Shown here piece after piece: positions 1 through 9,000 of a stretch of 26,934 nucleotides of DNA. The number at the start of each line of letters is the position of its first letter. The first letter of the stretch is position 1. Position numbers and translations under genes: made by a program. Under the pieces are notes generated by a model. That model made no database searches. It was not told where the DNA came from and saw only the letters and a program-made list of their open reading frames with translations. Source of the DNA: a virus; IMG/VR virus record IMGVR_UViG_3300022752_000326, positions 1 to 26,934 of that record; one strand, 5' to 3'.

Positions 1-117
1 ACAGCTGGCGCTTCTGGTGTGACGCTTGTAGGTAGTGCAACAATTGCAGCTGCTAGTTCAGCTTCGTTTGTTGGTGTTTTTACCGCAGCAGACACAGTTA
101 GCATCTACCGTAAGTAG
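1..117 (+). CDS. C-terminal end of a structural protein (partial)
   Basis: The first frame is open from base 1 to a TAG at 115-117, giving 38 residues that begin outside the window. The residues are rich in Ala, Ser, Thr, Val and Gly and end in DTVSIYRK, the type of beta-rich ending often seen in phage capsid, head-decoration or fibre proteins. A strong stem-loop follows directly, so this probably ends a transcription or processing unit. Its position just before head-tail connector genes fits a head protein, but family assignment is not possible from this fragment. Confidence 0.55.
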   Translation, partial: TAGASGVTLVGSATIAAASSASFVGVFTAADTVSIYRK

Positions 118-126
118 ATATAATGT

Positions 127-155
127 TTGGGTGGGGGATAAAAGCCCCCACCCAA
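127..155 (+). terminator. Stem-loop after the partial structural gene
   Basis: An 11-bp perfect stem (TTGGGTGGGGG at 127-137 with CCCCCACCCAA at 145-155) encloses a 7-nt loop. It lies between the TAG at 117 and the next start at 178. The tract after it is AACAATTATT rather than a run of T, so it may be a weak terminator or an RNA processing/stability element. High expression of the upstream gene would explain it. Confidence 0.6.
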
Positions 156-177
156 CAATTATTAAAAGGAGAAAATA

Positions 178-444
178 ATGCGTGGAATGGAAGAAACTTT
201 TGGCATGGGCGCAGGTGCGTCTGTTAAAAAAGGCAAAACAGCAAAACAAGTTCGTCGTGCTAGAAAACAAATTAATGCTGCAAAAAAGACAAGTAAGAGC
301 AGCGTTGCCCCAGCAACAAAACCTGCGTCAAGTAGCGTTAAAAAGTACGGTCAGTCATCAAAGTCATATAGTGTTGGAAAAACTCCAGCAAAAGCGCGAC
401 AAGTAACACCGGGTAGGCCAAAGAATTACCGTCGCAGTCAATAA
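178..444 (+). CDS. Small, very basic Lys/Ser/Ala-rich protein (88 aa)
   Basis: The start ATG has a good AAGGAG ribosome binding site six bases upstream. The protein is dominated by Lys, Arg, Ser, Ala and Gln with no hydrophobic core: a disordered, highly cationic chain like a histone tail. Nucleic-acid contact, for example a DNA-condensing or minor head protein, is an inference from charge only. No family is recognised. It sits between two stem-loops in the structural block. Confidence 0.7.
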   Translation: MRGMEETFGMGAGASVKKGKTAKQVRRARKQINAAKKTSKSSVAPATKPASSSVKKYGQSSKSYSVGKTPAKARQVTPGRPKNYRRSQ

Positions 445-456
445 ATAATTCGTAAT

Positions 457-493
457 TTGGGGTGTGCCCCCCACCTTCCAGGGCATACCCCAA
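457..493 (+). terminator. Stem-loop between two small structural-region genes
   Basis: A 13-bp stem with one G-T wobble (TTGGGGTGTGCCC at 457-469, GGGCATACCCCAA at 481-493) encloses an 11-nt loop. There is no T-run after it. It starts 12 bases after the stop of the basic protein and ends just before the next ribosome binding site, like the stem at 127-155. Confidence 0.55.
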
Positions 494-515
494 GTAACGA
501 AAAGGACAAGTAGTG

Positions 516-731
516 ATGAAGAACGCACAATTGTCCGGCGAATATTACGGCGTACCAGTACAAGGTATCCGTCCTTCCGCAGAAGTTCCAGGCTCACGCC
601 AAGCACCACCAAGCGGCCCATATCTTGGTCGCGGTAATTTTTGTGCTGCAAACGATGATACATGTACGGGTCGGAAAGCCAAAGGCACCGATTACTGCAT
701 GGGTCACTTACGAAGCAGGGGTGAATCATAA
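516..731 (+). CDS. Small Cys/His-rich protein, possible zinc-binding (71 aa)
   Basis: The C-terminal half carries the pattern Cys-x6-Cys-x11-Cys-x3-His (FCAANDDTCTG then YCMGHLR), which could bind one zinc ion. The N-terminal half is Pro/Gly-rich. ATG at 516 is preceded by AAAGGA nine bases upstream; an in-frame GTG at 513 is an alternative. The stop TAA overlaps the next ATG by one base (TAATG), so it is translationally coupled to the adaptor gene. The function is unknown. Confidence 0.7.
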   Translation: MKNAQLSGEYYGVPVQGIRPSAEVPGSRQAPPSGPYLGRGNFCAANDDTCTGRKAKGTDYCMGHLRSRGES

Positions 732-1426
732 TGACAATGAGTCTTGCCGATGTTCGCACTATGGTGCGAAACATCTCCGACCTTGATTCGGTAGATTTGC
801 CAAACAGCATTATTGACAATGCTGTGAAGGAAGCATTTCAGCGCATTATCGCCCTTGAACGCCGATGGCCAAAATACCAAGAAACCTACACATTCAATAC
901 GGTTGCAAGTCAGCGCCCATATACAATATCTACAATTGGCGATATTCGAGAAGTTATATCTCTTGTAGACACATCTAGCGCAGGTAGTCGTTTGACAATG
1001 ATTCCCTACGACAACGCAGAAGACATCTGGTTGGGTAATACTGACGTTCCTTCCCGCCCATATTTTTATGCAATATGGGATGCACAACTGCACCTATATC
1101 CAAAGCCTGATGCTGTCTATACGATAACGCTTCGCGCTTATCGTAATCCTGTTTACACTTGGCTAACAAACACATCTGAGGCAATTGACCTTGATGAGTG
1201 GTTTCACGTTCTACTTGCGTATTTTGTGTTGGCTCGTGTTTATCAACGCCAAGAAGACCCAGAGCTTTCAGCAATGTATCTCAGGTCGTTTGAGGAAGGC
1301 GTAGCCATGGCTCGCCGTGACTTGATGAAGACTCCTAGCGCAAGACCTTTGTTGATGTCGGGTGGTAGGCAGTATCCAACTATGCGTCGTTGGTTGCAGA
1401 CTCTTGGCGCAACGCTAGGTACATAA
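731..1426 (+). CDS. Putative head-to-tail adaptor protein
   Basis: This 231-residue protein has the size, helical character and location of phage adaptor proteins that join portal to tail (T7 gp11 / P22 gp4 type). The N-terminal part (1-45) is helical, a central beta-containing part reads RPYTISTIGDIREVISLVD and PYFYAIWDAQLHLYPKPD, and the C-terminal helices around DLDEWFHVLLAYFVLARVYQ resemble the adaptor helical bundle. The start overlaps the previous stop as TAATG, and the stop overlaps the next start the same way. The nozzle-like gene downstream is the partner expected in podoviruses. Assignment is by composition, motif style and order, not by a computed match. Confidence 0.55.
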   Translation: MTMSLADVRTMVRNISDLDSVDLPNSIIDNAVKEAFQRIIALERRWPKYQETYTFNTVASQRPYTISTIGDIREVISLVDTSSAGSRLTMIPYDNAEDIWLGNTDVPSRPYFYAIWDAQLHLYPKPDAVYTITLRAYRNPVYTWLTNTSEAIDLDEWFHVLLAYFVLARVYQRQEDPELSAMYLRSFEEGVAMARRDLMKTPSARPLLMSGGRQYPTMRRWLQTLGATLGT

Positions 1427-3033
1427 TGGCTCAGATTCTTCTTGAGCGCTATGACGATTTTACTGGCGGCTTGAATCTTCGAGCCGACCAGTTCTTGCTT
1501 GCCAAGAATGAATCGCCAGACATGCTCAATGTTGAGATTGACCCTCGTGGTGGTGTGTTTAGTCGCGGTGCTATGCAGCGCTTGAACACAACAGCTGTGT
1601 CGGGAACTTGGGCGCCTGACAAACTTCATGCTTTTTATGGTGCTACGCCAACAATCATGTTGGCGAATAGCACAAAGGTTTATCGTTCTACCGGTGGAAA
1701 CTTTTCAACTCTTGCTTATTCATCGGGTAATGACATTGCTACAACGAACGCGCATGGCGCGTCGTTTGCCAATTGGGGTTCAACGCTATATATCAGTACA
1801 GGGGCAACAGCAACGGCTGGATACAAATGGAACACAACAGACACATACGCAACAGCCCTAACCGCATCTGGTCCTACGTGGCAGGCTTACGTAAGTCCCG
1901 TAGGTGGATACATGCCAAAAGCAGAACACAACATTGTGCATGCCAACAAAATGTTCGTAGCCAACACAAGGGAAAATGGCGTAAATTACCCTGACCGAGT
2001 GCGTTGGTCGCACGAAGGTTTGCCCGAAGACTGGATGGAAGACGACTACATTGACGTCAAGGGTGGCGGTAGTGGAATAAATGGCTTGGCTGTCGTGCAG
2101 GGTCAATTAGTTATTTTCAAAACTAATGCAATCTATTTGTTGGTTGGTACAGAATCAGACAACTTTAATGTTGTTGAATTGACAAACACTCTTGGTTGCT
2201 CAAGTCGCAATAGCATAGCAACAGCAGAACAAGGTGTGTTTTTTTACTCAACCCCAGAAGGTTTATTTTATTACAACGGTTCCGTGGTTGAAGATGTTTT
2301 TGATGCTCTACGCCCAATTGTGGACAACAAAGAACTTAGTGCATTGAGCACAGAACCCTACAGCGTTTCCTATGTCGGTCGTCGTGTTTGGCTGGCTTTG
2401 CCGTACGATGATACATCGTCGGCAACAGCCCCGACTGTTAATTTTGTTTTTGACCCAACATTTGGTCGTAATGGTGCATACATGCAGTTTGCTACAGCAG
2501 ACAGCAAAGGTGTTATTGGTGGCATTAACTGGACCGATTCAAGCAATGACAATTTGCGATTGATGATTCATCCGACACAACCGTATGTGTTGAAAGTTGA
2601 TTTGTACGACGAGGAACAAGACAATATCGCAGGAACAGCTGCTGGATTTACTTCCTATTACAGAACCGGCTGGATTGATGGCAGAACCTATGCTCAGAAG
2701 AAAATGTTTCGCCGTCCAGATATTGCTTTTAAGCAAGTTGACACACAAAGAATTGTAAACGTGAAAGTGTTTCACGATTACGAAGAATCATCTGGTTCTG
2801 AGCGCAAACAATTTGATGCAACCCTTGGTGCGGCGGGTGAAGGAATGATTTGGGGTACCGACCTTTGGGGAACTGGTTTGTGGGGTAAACAATCAGAAGG
2901 TGTTCAAATTATTAATGGTTCAAATCTTGGTTTTTGCCGTTCGGTAAGTTTGTTGTTTACTGGACCACTATCGCTTGACTGGGGTTTTGACTCTATTGCA
3001 ATTAAGTACAACAACCGAAAGATGACAGGATAA
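1426..3033 (+). CDS. Putative tail nozzle / head-tail stabilisation protein
   Basis: The 535-residue protein starts at the ATG that overlaps the preceding stop (TAATG); a longer in-frame version from 1390 would run into the adaptor gene and is not needed. The N-terminus (DDFTGGLNLRADQF, NVEIDPRGGV) and middle (LAVVQGQLVIFKTNAIYLLVG, then GVFFYSTPEGLFYYNG) are of the beta-propeller-rich type seen in nozzle proteins such as P22 gp10 and T7 gp12. The C-terminus is Trp/Gly-rich (WGTDLWGTGLWG). It lies directly after the adaptor gene, which supports a role in forming the short tail tube that seals the head. Confidence 0.6.
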   Translation: MAQILLERYDDFTGGLNLRADQFLLAKNESPDMLNVEIDPRGGVFSRGAMQRLNTTAVSGTWAPDKLHAFYGATPTIMLANSTKVYRSTGGNFSTLAYSSGNDIATTNAHGASFANWGSTLYISTGATATAGYKWNTTDTYATALTASGPTWQAYVSPVGGYMPKAEHNIVHANKMFVANTRENGVNYPDRVRWSHEGLPEDWMEDDYIDVKGGGSGINGLAVVQGQLVIFKTNAIYLLVGTESDNFNVVELTNTLGCSSRNSIATAEQGVFFYSTPEGLFYYNGSVVEDVFDALRPIVDNKELSALSTEPYSVSYVGRRVWLALPYDDTSSATAPTVNFVFDPTFGRNGAYMQFATADSKGVIGGINWTDSSNDNLRLMIHPTQPYVLKVDLYDEEQDNIAGTAAGFTSYYRTGWIDGRTYAQKKMFRRPDIAFKQVDTQRIVNVKVFHDYEESSGSERKQFDATLGAAGEGMIWGTDLWGTGLWGKQSEGVQIINGSNLGFCRSVSLLFTGPLSLDWGFDSIAIKYNNRKMTG

Positions 3034-3326
3034 TGCCACTTACAGTACCTTATTCATTTACCAACGGAACAGTTGCTGAAGCTGGTGAAGTTAATAGCAA
3101 CTTCACCGCTATCAAAACATTTGTTGATGGTTTGGCAACTGGTGCAAACATTGACAACAATGCACTCGACTCCGATAACCTAACCGCAACTGGCGTAACT
3201 GCCGGTTCGTACACAACTGCCGATATTACCGTTGATGCTAAGGGTCGTATTACAGCCGCTTCTAGCGGCAGTAGCGTAACCGGCGATAGCGACCAGGTTG
3301 TGTTGGGTTCGCAGGTGTTTGGATAA
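3033..3326 (+). CDS. Small tail-fibre-like virion protein
   Basis: The 97-residue protein opens with PYSFTNGTVAEAGEVNSNF, a motif widespread at the N-terminus of phage fibre and baseplate proteins. It continues with AGSYTTADITVDAKGRITAA, the repeat style of trimeric beta-structured fibres. It is much shorter than a full fibre, so it may be an attachment or collar piece. Start and stop are both TAATG-coupled to neighbours. Confidence 0.6.
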   Translation: MPLTVPYSFTNGTVAEAGEVNSNFTAIKTFVDGLATGANIDNNALDSDNLTATGVTAGSYTTADITVDAKGRITAASSGSSVTGDSDQVVLGSQVFG

Positions 3327-3499
3327 TGAGAACATGGAACACTCCAATTGTCAACGCATTGAAGACGGACGACGCTATTGCGTTGCAACAAATCTTTTCT
3401 TCGTTGTCGCAGGAGATTGGTCGCATTAATGAAAAAATTGAACAAATACAAATTGAAATGGCTCAATCAAATCGCAGGGATTATCAAAGGATTAAGTAA
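3326..3499 (+). CDS. 57-aa coiled-coil protein in the tail gene run
   Basis: This short frame begins at an ATG overlapping the fibre-like stop (TAATG) and ends in a TAA overlapping the next ATG, leaving no free bases on either side, which strongly supports it as a gene. Residues 19-57 read as an amphipathic heptad helix (SSLSQEIGRINEKIEQIQIE and following), predicting a short coiled coil, perhaps an assembly chaperone or minor tail protein. No family is recognised. Confidence 0.75.
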   Translation: MRTWNTPIVNALKTDDAIALQQIFSSLSQEIGRINEKIEQIQIEMAQSNRRDYQRIK

Positions 3500-3933
3500 T
3501 GGCATATAATCCAGCTGATTACGAAGCTCGCAGGCGCGGGTATACGCAGCAGTATGCTGCGACTGGTGCGATGAATGCGTACGCTAATTTTCTTGCACAA
3601 CAACGTGGTAATCGTGAACGCCGAGGAATTACGGAACAGTATGAGAAAGCTCAACCGCAGGTTGTGGCTGGTTATTCTCGTCGTGGAATGGTTGGTCCTA
3701 ATGTTCGTTCTGGTTTGTTTGCGCGTGGTTTGCAAGATTTTGCAAAACAACGCGCTCGTACTTTTTCGGAGTTTGACCAAGGTTTACAGGAACAGCAACG
3801 AGCCTATGATTTGGGTGAGGCTCAACGTCTTGAGGCGTTTAGGAATCAGTTAGCGGATATGGAATCAGAGAAAGCACAAACTATTGCTGACGCTGCACGT
3901 CAGCTTTATGCACGTAGAGCAGGAGCAGTATAA
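3499..3933 (+). CDS. Helical virion-region protein, possible internal virion protein
   Basis: This is 144 residues, almost wholly alpha-helical and rich in Arg, Gln, Ala and Glu, with a Gly-rich turn near residues 58-72 (YSRRGMVGPNVRSGLFARG). Its place after nozzle and fibre-like genes and before the giant protein matches where podoviruses keep internal or ejected core proteins. The start is TAATG-coupled to the coiled-coil gene and the stop is TAATG-coupled to the next gene. The role is inferred from order only. Confidence 0.6.
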   Translation: MAYNPADYEARRRGYTQQYAATGAMNAYANFLAQQRGNRERRGITEQYEKAQPQVVAGYSRRGMVGPNVRSGLFARGLQDFAKQRARTFSEFDQGLQEQQRAYDLGEAQRLEAFRNQLADMESEKAQTIADAARQLYARRAGAV

Positions 3934-5189
3934 TGGCACACGTACCAGGACATAATGTTGAGCAAAGCGGAAATGTTTATGTTTGGAATCCTGCAGGTAA
4001 AGGTTTCAATCCAATTACAGGTATTAAGGACGATTTTCGTAATGTAACTAGTCAGATTCCAAGCAACAAAAGAACTAGAGCGCTTGCGATAACTGCTGAT
4101 GCTGCACCTGAGTTGTTTCCTAATTTAAGTGGACAAAATTCACAAAATCAATTTTATTTACAAGCGCTACAAGCATTGGCTGGTTATGGTTCTGGGTCTG
4201 GTTCTGGTTCTGGTGCATCCGACAAACTTGCTCGAGATAAATTTGAGTACGAAAAACGTCAAGATGCATTAGATAGGGCTGCTGCACTTGAGGCTTCAAA
4301 TTATGCTCGTGCGCGCGAAGGACGTGTTACTTCTGGTTTAGAAAATCTTTATGGTGGTGGTCAGGGAACTTTTAATCAGGGTTTTGACAAGTTGTTGAAC
4401 ATGATTGCTGAACAGGGTAAAGTTTCTCAACAGGGCGTAACAGACGCCTATGGTCGCGCAATGACGGGAATCAATGAAGGTTATGATGTCGCCTCTGGTT
4501 TGGGTCAAACTGGTTTTAATGCTTTAAATCAATATTTGCAAGCAAACCCTAATAATCCATACGCAGCTATGCGGGCGCAGGTTGGTACTGCGCCAGATGC
4601 TTTGAGCGATTATTTGAGTGCTTATGGTGTGTCTGATGTGCCTGTGCGTGGACAAATACAGGCAGACCAATTGCAAGCGCAACAGGGTGCCGCTAATTAT
4701 CAAAATCTAATTGATGTGTTGAGCGGTGTTGCTGAACAGGGTGCTGGTTCTCGTAGTGCAGAAGCCCAAATGGCGGAGTTGTTGTTTGGTACTGGTTTGG
4801 GTCAAGAGCGTGCTAGTTATCGTAGTCAGGCTGAGAACGCGCAAGCGCAGGCGCTTGCTGCGTTGCAGCAGGCTATGTTCCAGTCAAGGTTTGGTGTTGA
4901 AGGGGACCGTGCTGCTTACGCTCGCCAGTTGGCTGAGTCTGTTATTAACGCTGGTGGCAATCCAACTGCACCAACTGCACCAACTGCACCAACTGCACCA
5001 ACTGCACCAACTGCACCAACTGCACCAACTGCACCGCCATTTGTTAGCACGTCATATGATGTAAATAGACCAGTTGCGCCACCAATCAATCCATTGGTTG
5101 CCCAACAATTAGCAAATCTTCACGAGAATGTTCGTGGCCAAGATGCTCAAGAACTCCTCGACGCGCTTAACGCGCGACGAGGCAGGTAA
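3933..5189 (+). CDS. Putative internal virion protein with GS and PTA repeats
   Basis: The 418-residue protein has a Gly-Ser linker (about residues 85-95), a long Ala/Gln-rich helical middle (100-335), and a Pro-Thr-Ala repeat of eight identical 9-bp units near residues 344-367. The tail is Pro-rich then helical ([20 protein letters not shown]). Long helices with flexible linkers suit a protein that unfolds during ejection, but the function is not established. The start is TAATG-coupled. The stop lies 17 bases before the next GTG start. Confidence 0.6.
   Translation: MAHVPGHNVEQSGNVYVWNPAGKGFNPITGIKDDFRNVTSQIPSNKRTRALAITADAAPELFPNLSGQNSQNQFYLQALQALAGYGSGSGSGSGASDKLARDKFEYEKRQDALDRAAALEASNYARAREGRVTSGLENLYGGGQGTFNQGFDKLLNMIAEQGKVSQQGVTDAYGRAMTGINEGYDVASGLGQTGFNALNQYLQANPNNPYAAMRAQVGTAPDALSDYLSAYGVSDVPVRGQIQADQLQAQQGAANYQNLIDVLSGVAEQGAGSRSAEAQMAELLFGTGLGQERASYRSQAENAQAQALAALQQAMFQSRFGVEGDRAAYARQLAESVINAGGNPTAPTAPTAPTAPTAPTAPTAPTAPPFVSTSYDVNRPVAPPINPLVAQQLANLHENVRGQDAQELLDALNARRGR
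4962..5033 (+). repeat. Perfect 9-bp tandem repeat (8 copies) in coding sequence
   Basis: CCAACTGCA is repeated eight times without change, encoding (Pro-Thr-Ala)8, then degenerates to CCGCCA. The unit is a multiple of three, so copy-number change would keep the frame and only lengthen or shorten the linker. Lack of synonymous drift suggests recent slippage expansion. Confidence 0.95.
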
Positions 5190-5206
5190 CGAAAGGACTT
5201 ATAGAC

Positions 5207-6070
5207 GTGGACCCGCTCCAACAGTTTTACCTTGCCATGGCGCAAGCAGGACAACTTGCAGGGAAACCTGGCTCTCAATTAAATACTGGGGATATGAGTA
5301 GCCTTTTTTCACCTTATCTTGGACTTTTGACTAACACGTTAACTGACACAACTCAAACCAATGAAGATATTTATGCTTCGGTTGCGCCAAATATTTCTCG
5401 TGTCAAAAATAATCCAGATGCCGACCCGATTGCTACTTTGATAGTAGAAAATCTTGAGAGTGGATTTTCGTTGCCTCAAACCCTTATTGAGCTTCGTAAA
5501 AAAGTTTCTGGTGGAGATTTGAAAGCATATCAAGAATATGCAAAAGAAGTTAGCAAAGAAATGGGCGATGTAAAATCTGCTTTGGGTAAAAGAAAAACTC
5601 CTGCTTCGGAAGCTGGTTTGCCTGAACCTGGTGCTGGATATGACCCGACTCCTCAAATGTCAAATATTTACTCTCGTTTAATGAAACAAGCAGAACCAGT
5701 AGCTGCGCCTGTTAAAGAAAAAGCCCCAGAAAAAAATGAAGTTGGATTTAAAGCTTTAGCCAAAACTTTAAATCCAATTAGTTTGATAAGCAAAATACCC
5801 GTTAGTGGTCGTTTGCAATATGCGCCTCGTGGCAAAAAAGAAAAAGAACAACGTGCTGCATTGGAAGAAAGATATGTGCAAGCAAATGAAGCCAAAACAA
5901 AAATAGCTGCACGAGAATACGAAGATGTTAGAAATCTTTTGGCTAGTTCTATGCAACGCAATAGTCTTGCTGGAAGTCCTTTCATGGATGAAATTATGAA
6001 GCGTACGATTATGAAAAGGTTAATAGAAAACCCTGGGGCAATTAGCAAACTTATTAAACCGCAAGGGTAG
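5207..6070 (+). CDS. Virion-region protein of unknown function (287 aa)
   Basis: The chosen start is GTG at 5207, with AAAGGA nine bases upstream. The protein has a mixed N-terminal region (1-95), a helical charged middle, a Pro/Ala/Lys-rich linker near residues 160-180 (AEPVAAPVKEKAPEKNEVGF) and a basic helical C-terminus. There is no recognised domain. It precedes the giant protein by two bases and is probably another component of the same internal or ejected complex. Confidence 0.6.
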   Translation: MDPLQQFYLAMAQAGQLAGKPGSQLNTGDMSSLFSPYLGLLTNTLTDTTQTNEDIYASVAPNISRVKNNPDADPIATLIVENLESGFSLPQTLIELRKKVSGGDLKAYQEYAKEVSKEMGDVKSALGKRKTPASEAGLPEPGAGYDPTPQMSNIYSRLMKQAEPVAAPVKEKAPEKNEVGFKALAKTLNPISLISKIPVSGRLQYAPRGKKEKEQRAALEERYVQANEAKTKIAAREYEDVRNLLASSMQRNSLAGSPFMDEIMKRTIMKRLIENPGAISKLIKPQG

Positions 6071-6072
6071 TT

Positions 6073-9000
6073 ATGGCTAAACCGCCAATTAGTGAAGAAG
6101 ATTTCCTAAAAGCATTAGGTAAAATTTCTGGTAAAAAACAAACCCAAACCACTACAGGTGGTTTGGGTAAAAGCCCACTACAAAACTATTTTGAAACAAA
6201 AGACGCTGAAGCCGCAAAAGCGGCAGAAGCGTTAGGTGTTGCTGGCAAAATTCTTAAACCAGTTTTTAAAGCTGTTACCGTTCTTGACGCAGGAAAACGA
6301 GCAGCGGTTTCTGGTGTTAGAGAAATTGTGGATGTTTTGGATGCTGACCCAAACACAAATGCAAGTTGGTCAGATTTTATTAAACAATCAAAAGATGAAA
6401 CTTACGGTTTTGGCACAGCGTTCCCTATAAAAAATAAATGGGGCGGAAGAATTGTTGGGTTCATAGGCGATACCGTGCTAGACCCTTGGACATATGCAAC
6501 CCTTGGTGGTGCTGTGCCCGCCAAAGCGACAATGAAATCGATAATGTCGGGTGGCAAAATTATTTCTAAGGGTGGCAAAACAAGAGAAATATTGGGTGGC
6601 ATTAAATATGTGCATGGTCGCGAAGGGCGACTCGCCCTCGCGAACCTTGCAAAATCACGCATGGAAGCAATGGGCGAGGCAGGGATTAGAAACTTTACCA
6701 AAGATGAATTTGGTAAAGTTTTTAGAGATGTTGCTGCCAAAGGCAAAAAAGCACTTCCCGGATATTTGCGTGACGATTTGGGTATTCGTGGTCCTGGTAT
6801 TTATTATTTTGGTTCAAGAGTAAAACTTCCTGGTTCTGGTCCAGTTGGCGGTTTTTTAGAAAATTTGGTTACAGGCGCACGTTTAGGGCTTGTAAAAAAT
6901 CCTGTTGGTCAAAAAGTGATGAAGTATGTGACACCAGATGGAACATTTCAAGCAGCCTACATTGACAATCAATCCGTATTAAGAGACAGGGTTGCTTTGG
7001 CTTCTGGAACCCTAGAAAACGGAGACATCTTAACTCCGCAAGAAGCATTGAATGCTGGTGTGCGTTTGCGTATGGCGCAAAATCAACGCATAGCAACAGC
7101 CAAAAACGATGAGTATGTTACGCAAGAAGTTATCAGAGTTGTTAATGACCCCGATATGGAAGCAAATAGATTATCTCTTACTTCTGTTTTGGAACAAGAA
7201 GGCGGTATAGAAACTGCGGACAATGTTGTTGGTCCACTTGCCCAAAAAGTAAGAAACTTTTTGGACTCAAGACTTGGTGATGTTCAGCGAAAAGCAGACG
7301 AAGTTTCTGAAGAATACGGTGCACAATTTGCAAGAAAAAGAAATTATGTTCCGCACATGGAATCAGATGAAGCTGTTGTAGACAGACTAAAAATGGGTGA
7401 GGAAGCCTGGAAAGCAAGAACTGGTGGTGCCGCTATTGATGACAGCCACAGGTTTGCTTCTTCATACAGAAGAAGAAGTTTAGAGCCTGGAGATAACTTT
7501 TTTGGACACACCATAGAAAAAAGACCGTACACAATTGATGAATTGAATGATATGGCAAAAAATCCTGGGCCTCTTTTGAATGACGTAACAAAACAGCCAT
7601 TTGAACCATTGACTTATAATTTTTACGAAAATGACATGGTTAAAATTTTGCAGAAATATTCTCGGCACTTTGCACAGCAACAAGGATTTACTGAATATTT
7701 GCTAACAGCAAAACGAGAAGGTGGAGATTTTTTTAGAGTTCTTGCAAAAGACGCAGAAGCAGACCCGTTAATTGCAATTGATACTAGCAACGCTGTTGGT
7801 GAACTTACTTCTCGCGCCGTAACATCTGCTGGCAGGGTTGGTATTGAGGCAACAACTGACGTTGCTGTTCCTACACTTGCGACCATTGCGTCCGCCCCTG
7901 TTGTGTCCGAACTAGCAACGCCTTTGCCGGTTAGTCAAAATTTGGTAAATGCGATAGATGAATTTGGTTCAACGCTTAATGAATTAAACAATGTGTTTGA
8001 GGTTCCACCCAAAATGTTGTCAGACATTTTGGATGGATACGAAAAGGTAAGAGACAAACTTGTTAACAATTTGACAAAAGAAGGAATTGTTGCTGAAACA
8101 GTTTCTGGGGTGCAGGCGTTGGCTCGCGATTTACAAAGAATGGTTGAGATGGGGAATTATGTTCCCAAACGGTCAACTGTTGTTAATAGCGCTGAAGCCG
8201 GTACTCGTTTGGGATTTGACAACGTAATAGATAAAAAAACAATTAATTCCATTCAGGCATTAATAAAAAACTTGTCTATAGCTGATGCGGACACAATTGA
8301 TAAAACAATTGCGTTTGCACTTAAAGATGTTTTTAACAAAGTTGACAAACAGCTATTTGCTTCATCTGAAACAAAATTTGGAGTATTGCAGGCTTTTTAC
8401 GAGAAAACTAAAAGATTAAAAAATATAAGAAGGGTAAATCTTAAAAAACCAAATTTGTCTCGAGTCGAAATTGCTAAAAATGATTTGCGTTATGGTTTTG
8501 CTTTACAAGACATGCAAATTTTTGGAAACATAATTAAAGGAATTGACGAACGAATTAAACAGTATGTCCAATTTAATTTTGGTCCGTCTATTTTGAATCA
8601 AACCGAAATAGAAGATATTGCTGCTGAAGTAACTTTGTTGTATGTGTTTCAGACACAAAGAGAGTTGGACCGTGTTGCGAAGTTGCAAAATTTGCTTCAA
8701 AGAACAGTTACTGACGAAGGTGGTCTAGAGGAAGAAATTGCAATAATTAAAGGATTGATTCCAGATTTGGATTTGCCTTTGAACACGGAAGATGACCTTG
8801 CACAATTTATCCGCGTGTATCTTGGCGATGCTGTAAATGATGGTTTGTTGGAAACTCAACGCAAATTATTGAAACAAAGAGTTTTGGATTTGGAAGCTAA
8901 TTCTTTTTCTGGTGTTGCTGCCCAAACGGTTTTGGGTCGTGAACCCAAAACCGCTTTAGAGATAAGCAATGAAGTAATAAAGATTAAAAAGACCGTAAAC

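Noticed and set aside
364-1274. Long antisense frames opposite the adaptor and small structural genes
   Set aside because: They are mirror frames of well-coupled plus-strand genes, with Cys/Arg-rich, unstructured translations.
1390-1425. Earlier in-frame start for the nozzle-like gene
   Set aside because: The TAATG-coupled ATG at 1426 is the pattern used throughout this block and the extra 12 residues lie inside the adaptor gene.
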